Shown: one piece after another, positions 1 through 9,017 of the stretch
Numbering within the stretch: position 1 is the first letter of the stretch
How the letters are laid out: each line of letters opens with the position of its first letter
Assembly (NCBI RefSeq): GCF_009707465.1
Contig: NZ_CP046120.1
Coordinates: 1,331,501 to 1,395,500, forward strand
Length of the DNA stretch: 64,000 nucleotides
Origin: Novosphingobium sp. Gsoil 351
GTDB lineage: Bacteria > Pseudomonadota > Alphaproteobacteria > Sphingomonadales > Sphingomonadaceae
Direction of reading: 5' to 3'
Notes under the pieces: model-generated
Seen by the model: the letters and a program-made list of their open reading frames with translations, nothing else
The model's database searches: none
What the model was told of the DNA's origin: nothing
Made by a program: the position numbers and the translations under genes

Positions 1-734
1 CTCCTCGATGACTTCCCGCCTTGATTGATCGAGTTGGCTATCGGCCCGCACCTTTCGCCCCAAAATAGCAGCCCATGGAAGACCATTTTTGCCTACCAAA
101 TTATAGCGTTTGGCGTCGAGATACCCTGTGAGCTGCTCGTCGGTGCGCGTACCGAGCTGCGCGCAAAGCCAACCACCGGCGCTGGATCCTGACAGCACAT
201 CGGGCAAAACCCCCTCACCGAGCAACGCATCGACCACACCGTGATGGAAATATATCCGCCCCCCCCACCGCTCAGCATAAGCGCAGAGCGACCGTAGCAG
301 AGGGAGGCCCTCTGGAAAAAATCGAGCTTCTCGCCAAAGGCCACTTCATTCTCGGGTGATCTGGCAACCACATCCAGCGCTTCAATTATTGCCGCGACGT
401 ACTGCGGTATCAAATCCTTCGTGCCGTACTTCGAACGGGCATACAGTTCCGGATTTCCCATCCCGCCCATGTTGCCGTGAATGCCCTCGCTAAGAATATT
501 GAGCAGACCTTCGCCGTCGCGAGACTCCACACTCTGACGCAAGGAATCCTGCCTTCTTCGGATGTCTGCCGCATCGAACGAGCCATCTACTTCGTCCGCC
601 TTCCATGCGTCAGCACCGGAGACCCGGTCACAACTCTTGGCGGCGGCGCTCCATTCGGCATAGGTCCTTGCCGGAACTCGACGGTTTGGCGTGTTCGACA
701 CGGTCTCGCCTTCGAGGTTTGCCATCGACAACAC
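1..734 (-). pseudogene. Patatin-like phospholipase with N-terminal DUF3336, frameshifted and cut by the window edge
   Basis: The first ~150 residues from the start at 734 match the DUF3336 lead-in of patatin-like lipases and run to the oxyanion-hole glycine loop (GRSALMLSGGGG). Reading then leaves frame at a run of eight C (259-266, eight G on the coding strand). In the next frame the protein resumes as IYFHHGVVDALLGEG, VLPDVLSGSSAGGW (nucleophile elbow G-S-S-A-G) and continues through position 1. Nine or six G would restore one frame. The catalytic Asp lies outside the window. Expected activity is hydrolysis of acyl esters of membrane lipids (family knowledge). The break is probably a homopolymer indel, either a sequencing error or a real mutation. 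No link to the neighbouring catabolic genes is visible. Confidence 0.75.
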
Positions 735-930
735 GTTCTTCCCCTACTTATCATACTAGGTTATCTATCATGAGGGATAGCGGGCCGATGCTCGGATAGC
801 AAGCTGTCCGGGTCCCCTTCCCACAAGTCTCCGCACGCTTGTATGCCCTCCCCCATGTGCTGCCGACGACGTGTGTATGCTTTCATTCAAGCTATTTGCT
901 TGCACACCTTGCCTACATAGTCCACCTAGT

Positions 931-1056
931 GCAATATGTCGGCGCAGAGGATGTGGCACGGCGATCGTGGGAGCGCGCCTAATGCCGTGCAGCAGCACCG
1001 GCTACTTGTCCCGAGCCAGATTCTCAACGTGGACGGCGGCTTGGTGCTGCACAACT
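931..1056 (+). pseudogene. Remnant of an SDR C-terminus
   Basis: Three short pieces in different frames read as the end of a classical short-chain dehydrogenase: GAEDVAR at 941-961, then AIVGARLMPCSSTGYL at 961-1008, then SQILNVDGGLVLHN and a stop at 1014-1056. The last piece matches the GQxxNVDGG tail of SDRs. At least two frameshifts separate the pieces and no upstream Rossmann half is visible, so this is a decayed fragment. It lies directly before an intact SDR gene and probably marks an old deletion or rearrangement. Confidence 0.5.
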
Positions 1057-1074
1057 GAACGAAGGACTACAACC

Positions 1075-1905
1075 TTGGCACAAGACATTCTAGGATACGC
1101 GGGCAAGCGCTGCGTCGTAATGGGCTGCTTCTCCGGCACAGGCGAGGCTCTGGCCCGCCAACTCGTGGCACTCGGTGCCGAAGTCCACGGCGCGGACATC
1201 AAGCGATCGCCGGTCGAGCTTACCTCATTCACCACGGTCGACCTCAAGGATCCATCATCGATAGCCTCGGGCGTCGCCAGTATTGGCGGTGAGATCGATG
1301 CGCTGTTCAACGTTTCTGGTCTGCCGCAGACCTTTCCCGGAGAAGACGTCGTTACCGTCAACTTCCTCGGGATTCGTGCCTGGACCGAAGCCTGCCTGCC
1401 GAGGATGCGCGATGGCGGCGCAATCGTCACCGTTTCATCGCTGGCGGGCATGGCTTGGCTCACCAAGCAGCCGCTCGTGCGCGAATTCATGGCAATCACC
1501 GATTTCACTGCCGCCCGCGACTGGTACACCGCCAACAAGGACCGAGCTGGGGATCCCTACGCCCTGTCCAAGGAAGCGATAAACACCTGGACGCAGATCT
1601 CCGCACCAATCTTGATGGAGCGGGGCATTCGCATCAACTGCACGATGCCGAGCCCGATTGACACGCCGATGCTCAATGATTTCAAGCAGATTGCGGGCGA
1701 TGCGGTGCTCGGCGCTTTTGCCAAGGCCAAGGGCCGTTACTCGACTCCCGAGGAACAGGCATTGCCACTGATCCTGCTCAACAGCGACGCGGCGGGTTTC
1801 ATCAGCGGGGTCTGCCTTCCCGTTGACGCAGGGCTGGCAGGTGGTCTTGCGACCGGGGTCCTCGATATCCAGAAGATGATCGCCGAGGCGAGTGCGGCGG
1901 CCTGA
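1075..1905 (+). CDS. SDR family oxidoreductase, coniferyl-alcohol/3-alpha-hydroxysteroid dehydrogenase-like
   Basis: Predicted NAD(P)-dependent alcohol dehydrogenase of 276 aa. The TTG start at 1075 is preferred because GAAGGA lies about 9 nt upstream and the protein then begins just before the Rossmann strand; an upstream frame to 871 only reads through the SDR remnant. The cofactor loop is GCFSGTGE, the NAG-equivalent is NVSG, the catalytic serine is in TVSSLAG and the catalytic pair is YALSK. The long insert between Ser and Tyr and the tail LPVDAGLAGG resemble the CalA/3-alpha-HSD subgroup. It acts on hydroxyl groups of a soluble substrate, identity unknown. It is the only intact gene among decayed SDR pieces, upstream of the DUF35-thiolase pair. 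Confidence 0.8.
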   Translation: MAQDILGYAGKRCVVMGCFSGTGEALARQLVALGAEVHGADIKRSPVELTSFTTVDLKDPSSIASGVASIGGEIDALFNVSGLPQTFPGEDVVTVNFLGIRAWTEACLPRMRDGGAIVTVSSLAGMAWLTKQPLVREFMAITDFTAARDWYTANKDRAGDPYALSKEAINTWTQISAPILMERGIRINCTMPSPIDTPMLNDFKQIAGDAVLGAFAKAKGRYSTPEEQALPLILLNSDAAGFISGVCLPVDAGLAGGLATGVLDIQKMIAEASAAA

Positions 1906-1965
1906 ATTCCACCATGTTGAATGAAAGTAATCGACGCACTGTCACTATGAGCGAGAGCAAGGTCC

Positions 1966-2457
1966 ATGACTGAAGGTGCGGGCCGAGGTGCGCTCGTGAC
2001 CGGTGCGTAGTAGGGCATGGGTCGCCATTTCGCGCATGCCTTCGTCAATGCAGGCTGGCGCGTCGCAGCAATCGCTCGATCCTCGGCGGTGCTGGCTTCG
2101 CTTGGCCACGACGACCGGACCATCGCATTGCCATGCAAAGTCACCGGTCCGGCTTCGGTCAACAGGCCAGTTGTTGGAACCGTCAACCCCTTCGACCGCC
2201 TTGACCCTGTCGTCGCTAACGTAGCGATCTTCCGCCTGTTCGCGTTTGAAGGCGCGAGTGATGCGGTCATTCGCGACCATATCGAGGTCAATGTCCTTGG
2301 CGCGAGCTGGACGATCCGCGCGGCGATCCCACATTTGCACGCGACTCGCGGCCAGATCGAGGCCCACTTTCATCATCGCGATCTGCCTGATCGCGACTGC
2401 AATCTGCCTGCCGCTGCCAAGCCGCCCCGCCAGTCGAACGCAAAGGAAACGGTACCG
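1966..2457 (+). pseudogene. Truncated SDR with two tandem in-frame stop codons
   Basis: Translation from ATG 1966 gives MTEGAGRGALVTGA, then TAG TAG at 2008-2013, then GMGRHFAHAFVNAGWRVA in the same frame. The two stops sit inside the Rossmann glycine motif TGAxxGMG. The frame continues through a typical SDR middle (VVANVAIFRL, HIEVNVLGASWTIRAAIPHL, ATRGQI) and loses similarity before the catalytic Ser-Tyr-Lys. It then runs in frame into the DUF35 gene, which has its own start at 2458. The gene is therefore inactivated by nonsense codons and by loss of its 3' half. No homopolymer is present at the stops, so a base-calling error is unlikely. Confidence 0.75.
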
Positions 2458-2853
2458 ATGCCGGCACTACCTGAACTGACTCCCGAGAACACGCCCTTCT
2501 GGACCGGCGGCGCACAAGGTGAGCTACGGATCGCCTTCTGCGCCGACTGTGCTCGCGCGATTCATCCGCCGCAGCTGGTTTGTCCCGGCTGCTTATCCGA
2601 ACGGGTCGAGCCTAGGGCGGTGCCGGGCACCGGTACCGTCTATACATTCACGATAAATCACCAGCCGTGGGTGCCCGACTTGGACGTGCCCTTCGCGATC
2701 GCGGTGGTCGAGATCGATGGCGCGCCAAACGTGCGGATCACCGCACGGGTGGTCGGATCCGACCCCGAGAGCGTCCACATCGGCCAACGCATGACTGTTA
2801 TTTTCCACCAGGCCGAGGACGTCTGGTTGCCACAATGGAGGCCCTTGCCATGA
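2458..2853 (+). CDS. DUF35 (Zn-ribbon plus OB-fold) protein, partner of a lipid-transfer-type thiolase
   Basis: 131-aa protein starting at ATG 2458 with AAGGAA about 10 nt upstream. Residues ~25-50 carry a rubredoxin-like zinc ribbon with two CxxC pairs (CADC and CPGC), followed by an OB-fold with GTGTVYTFT and the terminal WLPQW segment. DUF35 proteins pair with SCP-x-like thiolases; the characterised examples are the ChsH2-Ltp2 retro-aldolase of steroid side-chain degradation and acyl-CoA-binding scaffolds of ketosynthase-like enzymes. The gene overlaps the thiolase by ATGA at 2850, so the two are translationally coupled. An upstream in-frame extension belongs to the SDR pseudogene and should not be included. 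Confidence 0.85.
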   Translation: MPALPELTPENTPFWTGGAQGELRIAFCADCARAIHPPQLVCPGCLSERVEPRAVPGTGTVYTFTINHQPWVPDLDVPFAIAVVEIDGAPNVRITARVVGSDPESVHIGQRMTVIFHQAEDVWLPQWRPLP

Positions 2854-4012
2854 AGGCGGCGATAACTGGCGCAGGCTTGTCCGATATCGGGCGCAATACC
2901 GGTCGCCCGGCGATCGCGCACTTCACCGAAGCGGCAAAGCGGGCGCTGGCCTCCGCCGGTTTGACCCGCGACGACATCGACGGGATCTGCACCTACCCGG
3001 GGCGGAGCGACAACACCCCCGGCCAATCGCCGCTAGGAACCGGAGAGGTCCGCGACGCTCTGGGTCTCAAGACCCGCTGGCACTGTTCGGTTCCCGATGG
3101 CCCTTCGCAGATGGCACCGATCATGGTCGCAGCGATGGCGGTGCTGACGGGCCAGGCGCGCCACGTGCTCTGCTTTCGCGCATTAACCGAAAGCTCTTCT
3201 CAGACGGTGGGCCGCCGGGCGAGCGTCTCGGGAACGAACGGCGGGCGGGTCGGGGGTGGATCGGCTGGCTTGTCGCCGCAGGTGCGATGTCCGCGGCAAA
3301 CTGGGCCGGCTGGATGGCAACCCGCTATTTCCACGAGTTCGGGATGACCCGCGAGCACCTAGGGATGATCGCCACAGGCCAGCGGGCTTTTGCGGCCCTC
3401 AACCCTGGCGCAGTGATGCGCAAGCCGCTGACAATGGACGATTATCTCGCCGCGAGAATGATCTCCAGCCCCCTTGGACTGTTCGACTGCGACATTCCCA
3501 TCGACGGGGCCAGCGTCATAATCGTATCTGCCTCAGACGCAGCGCGCGATTGCGCTCGCCCGCCATTGTGGATCGAGGCACAGGGTGCGGCGCTGCGCAG
3601 CCAGGAAACTTGGGATCAGCGCGCCGACCTGACCACAATGGGCGCGCATGACGCCGCTGCCGACATCTGGTTGCGCACCGACTTAAAGCCCTCGGACATC
3701 GACGTGCTCGGACTCTACGACGGGTTTTCGATCTTTGTGCCCTTGTGGCTCGAGGCATTCGGTATGTGCGGACACGGCGAGGCCAAGGATTTCATCGCTG
3801 CAGGGAACATCGGTCCGGGCGGCCGCTATCCGGTCAATACTGGAGGCGGCCAGCTCTCAGGCGGTCGGCTCCACGGTTTCGGGTTGATCCACGAGACTTG
3901 CCTGCAGCTGTGGGGTGAGGCTGAGGGACGGCAGGTGACCAATGCCAAAGTCGCCGCCTGCGGGACCGGCGGTGGTTTCATTGCGGGGGCAATGTTGCTC
4001 AGGCGCGATTGA
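2850..4012 (+). pseudogene. Lipid-transfer-type (SCP-x-like) thiolase, frameshifted
   Basis: The N-terminal part (MKAAITGAGLSDIGRN, from 2850) and the C-terminal part (open frame visible from before 3287 to 4012) form one thiolase of about 387 aa read in two frames. The join falls at a G5 run at 3252-3256: the first frame reads GGRVGG and the second continues WIGWLVAAGAMSAANW. One extra G restores the frame. The C-terminal signature VNTGGGQLSGGRLHG is that of non-classical lipid-transfer thiolases rather than the GHPxGAxG form. With the DUF35 partner it would act on a beta-ketoacyl-CoA or beta-hydroxyacyl-CoA (thiolysis or retro-aldol cleavage). The frameshift may be a base-calling indel. Confidence 0.8.
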
Positions 4013-4036
4013 GCAAGGAAGCGAGCTCCTGGTCGC

Positions 4037-5275
4037 CTAGGCAATCGCCCCTTTGGTTTTCAAAGACTCGATACGCTCCCAGTCGAGGCCGATATCCATA
4101 AGTACAAGCTCGGTATGCTCGCTGGCCTCGGGCGCACGGGTGTTTTCGGCGGCTTCGCGATCGAACTGGACCGGATTGGCGACTAGTCTGATCGGTGCCC
4201 CGCCATCGGCGCTCTCGACCTCGTAGATGAACCCGTTCGCCGCGACCTGTTCGTCGCGCGCGACGTCATGGACGGTCTGATAGGGCGACCACTGGCCGCG
4301 CATCGTCTTGAGCCGCTCGATCCAGTAGGCAAAGGGTTTGGCCGCGATCGCGCTCGCCACTTCGGCGAAGGCTGCGGGCGTGTTGGCCATGATCGCCTCG
4401 GCGGTGGCAAAGCGAGGATCTTGCGCCAAATGCGGCACGTCGAAGTGGCTGAACACGTCATCGATATAGGGCCCGGGCGACAGCACGGTCAGGTTGATAA
4501 ACTTGCCGTCGGCCGTTCGGAAGGCCCCCATGAAGGGGTTGGTGCCCTTACCGATGCCCGATCCTGGCAGGTCCGCCTTGAACAGGTCCTGGGTATCGGG
4601 CAGCTCCATTGCAACGTCGATCGCACAGGCGGTAGCCCATATCCCAGACGACAGCAGCGAGACGTCGACCTCGGTCGCCTCGCCGGTCCGTTCGCGGTGG
4701 AACAGCGCCGCGGCGATGCCGCCGACTAAGTTCATCCCGCCGATCGTGTCGCCGTAAGCCGGGCCGGGCTGGAGCAGGGGGCCTTCGAGTTCCTTGGGAG
4801 TCACCATCATGGCCGATCCGCCCCGCGCCCAAAAAGCGGTCGAATCGAACCCGCCCTTGTCGCGTTCGGGGCCCTTGTCGCCGAATGCGCTGCCGCGGGC
4901 GTAGATGATTTTCGGGTTGGCGGCGCGGATATGCTCGAGATCGATCTTCAGTTTCTGCCGTTGGCTCGGCAGATAGTTGGTCAGGAACACGTCGCAGGTC
5001 TTTGCAAGTTCGTAGATAAGCTCCTGCCCTTCAGCAGTGGCAACGTCGATCCCGACGCTCTGCTTGCCGCGATTGGGGTGCTGCATCAGGCTGGAGCGCT
5101 GCGGGTTCACCGCCAGGCGCTGTAGCATCTGGATGCCGCGCTGGGCATCGCCGCGCACTGGATGCTCGACCTTGATCACTTCGGCGCCCCAATCGGTAAG
5201 TACCCCGCCCGCCGCAGGCACGAACGTAAACTGCGCGACTTCGAGCACGCGAACGCCTTGCATGACCTTGGTCAT
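4037..5275 (-). CDS. CaiB/BaiF family III CoA-transferase
   Basis: 412-aa protein with the family III opening [20 protein letters not shown] and the conserved [15 protein letters not shown] segment ([13 protein letters not shown]). The catalytic aspartate expected in this family is in [10 protein letters not shown]. It transfers CoA from a donor acyl-CoA to a free carboxylic acid, activating the substrate for beta-oxidation-type steps. GGAGA lies about 8 nt before the ATG at 5275. It is the last gene of a three-gene minus-strand operon (amidohydrolase, aldehyde dehydrogenase, CoA-transferase), 13 nt after the aldehyde dehydrogenase. The order suggests aldehyde to acid to acyl-CoA conversion, an inference. 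Confidence 0.9.
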   Translation of the reverse strand: MTKVMQGVRVLEVAQFTFVPAAGGVLTDWGAEVIKVEHPVRGDAQRGIQMLQRLAVNPQRSSLMQHPNRGKQSVGIDVATAEGQELIYELAKTCDVFLTNYLPSQRQKLKIDLEHIRAANPKIIYARGSAFGDKGPERDKGGFDSTAFWARGGSAMMVTPKELEGPLLQPGPAYGDTIGGMNLVGGIAAALFHRERTGEATEVDVSLLSSGIWATACAIDVAMELPDTQDLFKADLPGSGIGKGTNPFMGAFRTADGKFINLTVLSPGPYIDDVFSHFDVPHLAQDPRFATAEAIMANTPAAFAEVASAIAAKPFAYWIERLKTMRGQWSPYQTVHDVARDEQVAANGFIYEVESADGGAPIRLVANPVQFDREAAENTRAPEASEHTELVLMDIGLDWERIESLKTKGAIA

Positions 5276-5288
5276 CGTCCGGTCTCCA

Positions 5289-6761
5289 TCATGCCGCCTG
5301 GAAGCTGATTGTCTTTTGGTAGGTGAACTCGTTCAAGCCCTCCTCGCCATATTCGCGGCCATAGCCCGAGCGCTTGATCCCGCCGAAGGGCGCATCGGAT
5401 TGCATCGTCCCGGCCCCGCCGTTGATCGAGACCCCGCCGGTGCGGACGCGCAGCGCCATTTCATAGGCCTTGCCCGGATCGGCCGAATAGATCGCGCCTG
5501 ACAGGCCGAAGTCGCTGGCGTTGGCCATTGCAATCGCCTCGTCGTCGTCTTCGAAACCGATCACTGCGCCGATTGGGCCGAAGACCTCTTCCTGCGCCAG
5601 CCTGCTGTCGTTTCGGACGTTGTCGAACAGTGTCGGTTCGAAAAAGAAGCCCTTCTCAAGTCCCTCGGGACGGTGGCCGCCGTGGACGAGAGTCGCGCCC
5701 TCGTCGCGCGCGATCTGAACGTAATCCTCGGTACGCTTCCGAGCCACCTCGCGGATCAACGGGCCATAGCTCACGTTGGGATCGGCCGGATTGCCGATCT
5801 TGACTTGTGCCAGCATCGCCTTGAGCGCTTCGACGAATTGCGGCCGGACCGAATTGTGGACGATGTGGCGCGTGGTCAGCGCGCAGCCTTGGCCGCAGTG
5901 TGTGGTGAAGCCCATGATCCCGGCGGCAGCGGCGCTCTGGATATCGGCATCCGACCGGACGATTAGCGCCGACTTGCCGCCCAGTTCCATGACCACCCGG
6001 GTGAGATTCGGCGCCGCTTGCGCCTGGATCATCGCCCCTACCTTGTCCGAACCGGTGAAGTGGACGAGATCGACTCGCTTGTCGCTTGTCAGCAGGCGGC
6101 CCGCTTCGATGTCGCCGGTGACGACGCTGAAAGTACCTTTAGGCAGCCTCACCTCGTCCGCGATCTCGCCCAGAATTAGCGCCTGCATCGGGGTGTAGGG
6201 CGATGGCTTAAGCACCACCGTGCAGCCGACCGCCAGCGCGGGGATGACCTTGCCGATGTTGAGGAAGAACGGAAAGTTGTAAGGCGAGATAGCGGCGACC
6301 ACGCCGACTGGCTCGCGGCTGACAACGCCTGTGCCGAGCGTCGTGCCCCCTTGCCCGTTCGGGGTCAATTCGATCGGCAGTGCGCTGATCGGCGACCGGC
6401 TGGCGAGCTCCACGGTGCGCCAGGCATGTTTCATGGGAATGCCGTATTGAAGGAATTCGGCTAGCATTCGGGTTGCGCCCGCTTCGGCCACGATCAGATC
6501 GATCAGCTGCGCCTTGCGCGCCTCGATAGCGCCGAGGAAGCGGGTTAGCACCGCTTGTCGTTCGCGCACCGGCAGGTGTGGCCAGTCGCCATCGTCGAAG
6601 GCATGGCGCGCCGCAGCAATGGCGGCGTCGACCTGGGCTGTGCTGCCGACCGGAGCCTCGATTAACAGGCTCTCGTCGGCCGGGTTGATGACCGCCTCGC
6701 GCTGGTCGGTTGGCTGCCATTCGCCGCCCACGTAAATAGAATCGGGGTGCTTCAAGTACAT
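5289..6761 (-). CDS. Aldehyde dehydrogenase family protein
   Basis: NAD(P)-dependent aldehyde dehydrogenase of 490 aa from ATG 6761, which has GGAA about 9 nt upstream; an alternative TTG 15 nt earlier is less likely. Visible motifs are the cofactor-binding ISPYNFPF and VLKPSPYTP, the FTGSDKVG loop, the general base in MELGGKSA, the catalytic cysteine in [11 protein letters not shown], and EEVFGPI. It oxidises an aldehyde to the carboxylate in the cytosol. It sits 13 nt upstream of the CoA-transferase, so acid produced here could be activated directly (inference). Substrate not predictable. Confidence 0.93.
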   Translation of the reverse strand: MYLKHPDSIYVGGEWQPTDQREAVINPADESLLIEAPVGSTAQVDAAIAAARHAFDDGDWPHLPVRERQAVLTRFLGAIEARKAQLIDLIVAEAGATRMLAEFLQYGIPMKHAWRTVELASRSPISALPIELTPNGQGGTTLGTGVVSREPVGVVAAISPYNFPFFLNIGKVIPALAVGCTVVLKPSPYTPMQALILGEIADEVRLPKGTFSVVTGDIEAGRLLTSDKRVDLVHFTGSDKVGAMIQAQAAPNLTRVVMELGGKSALIVRSDADIQSAAAAGIMGFTTHCGQGCALTTRHIVHNSVRPQFVEALKAMLAQVKIGNPADPNVSYGPLIREVARKRTEDYVQIARDEGATLVHGGHRPEGLEKGFFFEPTLFDNVRNDSRLAQEEVFGPIGAVIGFEDDDEAIAMANASDFGLSGAIYSADPGKAYEMALRVRTGGVSINGGAGTMQSDAPFGGIKRSGYGREYGEEGLNEFTYQKTISFQAA

Positions 6762-6942
6762 CGGGCAGGGTTCCAATCAATCGGAAGGTTGCGGATCGCA
6801 TGCAAGCCGGGATCCACCGTAGTGTCCGCCCACCTGCTTGACATGAGAGGTCGAGGGCACCCGCCCGAACCACTCTCTAGCAGCACTCGCAGGGCATCGG
6901 CGGGCGCGGGCCGCACCGCTTGGGGGGCGAGCGTGGCCATCG

Positions 6943-8256
6943 TCAGGCCCCGGCGAACATGCGCTCGATGTCACCTGAAGTCACCGGACGACGCGCGTTG
7001 CCGATCGCGTCCATACTGTCGGTCTTGAGCCCGCCGAGATTATGCCGGGGGCTAACATCCACGTCTTTGCCCAGTTCGCGCAGGTGGGCGACTGAGCAAT
7101 TCTCGCGTCCACCATTGAGAGTGAAGGCATCGAAGCTGTATTCACGCATGACGTTCTGGTGCGTGATCTTGTCGATCGTGGTGGGGGCCAGCGCGTTGAC
7201 CGAGGCCCAAAGATATTCGGGCACATTGGGCCAGACCGTGTCGGAGTGCGGATAGTCGCACTCATAAGCGACCATGTCCTCGTTCATGTAGGCAAGGTTC
7301 TTCACCCCGAACTGGTCGTCGATGAAGCAGCAGATAATATGCCGCTTGAACAGGTCCGAAGGCCGCTCGCCGCCAAAATCGGTATAGGTCCACTCGTGGT
7401 GATGTTCGTGCGTGAAGTCGGCGCGCTCGAGAAAATAGGGAATCCAACCGATCCCGCCCTCGCTTAACGCCATCCGCAAGTCGGGATAGCGACGCCAGAA
7501 CTTGGCGAACGTCCAGTCCGCCGCCGAATTGGCGATCGAGATCGGCATCGCGGTGATCCATGCATCGATTGGGCTCTCGGGCGAGGGATGCATGGCCTGC
7601 GAACCGGAACCGATGTGGCAATTAATCACCATCTTGTAGTCAGAACACGCCTTCCAGAAGGGCTCCCAGTATTCGTTATGAATACTGGGCAAGCCAATGT
7701 TCGACGGGTTGTCGGAGAACGACACCGCATGGACACCGTGATCGCTCATGCGTTTCAGCTCCGCTAGGGTATCATCCATATTCCACATGGGAATAAGGCA
7801 CATCGGGATGAAGCGTCCGGGGGCGGAGGCGCACCATTCCTGCACGTGCCAGTCGTTCCAAGCGCGGCAGGCGAGCAGAGCCTCATCCGGGTCCTTGCTT
7901 GCCACCTTGACGAACGTGCCCCCGGCGAAGCTGGGCATAGTTGGAAAGTTGAGCGAGGCCAGGACGCCGTTGGCGTTCATATCCTCGACCCGCAGCTTGG
8001 GATCGTAGGTGCCGGGGCGGAGCTGCGAAAATGCCGACGGTTCCATGCCATATTCACTGCGCGGGCGACCAACGACGGCGTTGAGACCAATGGTGGGGAA
8101 TCGTTCGCCGTTCCACTGCCAGACGTCCTTGCCGCCTTCGTTGACGATGCGCGGGGCCCGGTCCTTCTTGCCTTCGGGATAGTGCCTGATGAACGCCTCG
8201 GGCGGCTCGACCGCGTGATCGTCCACGCTGATGATGATCATGTCGTTCATCTGCAT
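6943..8256 (-). CDS. Amidohydrolase family protein (amidohydrolase 2 type)
   Basis: 437-aa TIM-barrel protein beginning MQMNDMIIISVDDHAVEPP, where VDDH takes the place of the N-terminal metal-binding motif of the amidohydrolase 2 family (decarboxylases and hydrolases such as ACMSD-like enzymes). A later metal or base motif is ECDYPHSDTVWP near residue 350, and INCHIGSG lies in mid-barrel. GGGAGAG precedes the start at 8256. It is the first gene of the minus-strand operon; 181 nt separate it from the aldehyde dehydrogenase. Related proteins cleave C-C or C-N bonds of ring-derived acids, but the reaction here is unknown. Confidence 0.88.
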   Translation of the reverse strand: MQMNDMIIISVDDHAVEPPEAFIRHYPEGKKDRAPRIVNEGGKDVWQWNGERFPTIGLNAVVGRPRSEYGMEPSAFSQLRPGTYDPKLRVEDMNANGVLASLNFPTMPSFAGGTFVKVASKDPDEALLACRAWNDWHVQEWCASAPGRFIPMCLIPMWNMDDTLAELKRMSDHGVHAVSFSDNPSNIGLPSIHNEYWEPFWKACSDYKMVINCHIGSGSQAMHPSPESPIDAWITAMPISIANSAADWTFAKFWRRYPDLRMALSEGGIGWIPYFLERADFTHEHHHEWTYTDFGGERPSDLFKRHIICCFIDDQFGVKNLAYMNEDMVAYECDYPHSDTVWPNVPEYLWASVNALAPTTIDKITHQNVMREYSFDAFTLNGGRENCSVAHLRELGKDVDVSPRHNLGGLKTDSMDAIGNARRPVTSGDIERMFAGA

Positions 8257-9017
8257 CGTATCTCTCCCGCCGAGCCGTCTACGCGGTCCGAATCAAAAAT
8301 CTGATAATCCATCAGTTCCGGAGTGCCGGTTGCCGCACAAATACGCCACCGCCATACACACCTAGGGTCAGATATATAACTAGGTTCCACATCATTTGCT
8401 AGGGTTATTTGAGCAGAGAATTGATCGCCGATGCATGGATTGGTCCCTCGCGGATCCCTTCCTGCTGTCGAGTCGGATTCCCTGCCGAACATGACCACCG
8501 TCGCCAGGCTCCGGACCGCAACACATGCCGCAATGATTTTGGGCCGTCACCTCGATCGGGCAGCCGAGCGATTTGAAGCGGAGAAACGGCTTCCTCAACC
8601 GTCGGATCAGACATGACGCCCGTTTATCAATCCGCAGGTCCGCATCCGCGATTTTGGGGCCGGTAGCGGCATGACCGGTTGGTGGAGAGCAAGTGGCTAA
8701 ACCAGTCGTTCGTATCGCAGACCCTATCAGTGTAAACGAGAGGCTCGAGTTGCCATAACGCCCGTTCTCAATCTGAGCACTTTGACCGTTCAACCCTCAT
8801 CCGCAGCGGCGAGTAGATTCACGAAATTGCGCGCTAGTTCGCATCCGCCGCGTGCTCAATCGCGATGTCTAAATCGGGACCACGAACTGCAGCTCGAGCG
8901 CTTGGCGTCGGAGAGATGATCGAGTGAGCTGTTCATCACACGATCCCTGAATTGCCGGGAGGAAGGAAAAGGACACCGTTGATGGCCATGACGCGGGAGG
9001 CCCCTTCCCCGTCCAGC
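8257..9017. other. Intergenic region between catabolic operon and accessory island
   Basis: About 760 bases without a gene I can support. Short open frames on both strands show no recognisable family. The part nearest 8256 should hold the promoter of the amidohydrolase operon; two CTAG tetramers occur at 8362-8365 and 8380-8383 around a TA-rich stretch. The left boundary of the island probably lies here, but no direct repeat or inverted repeat was found. Confidence 0.5.
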
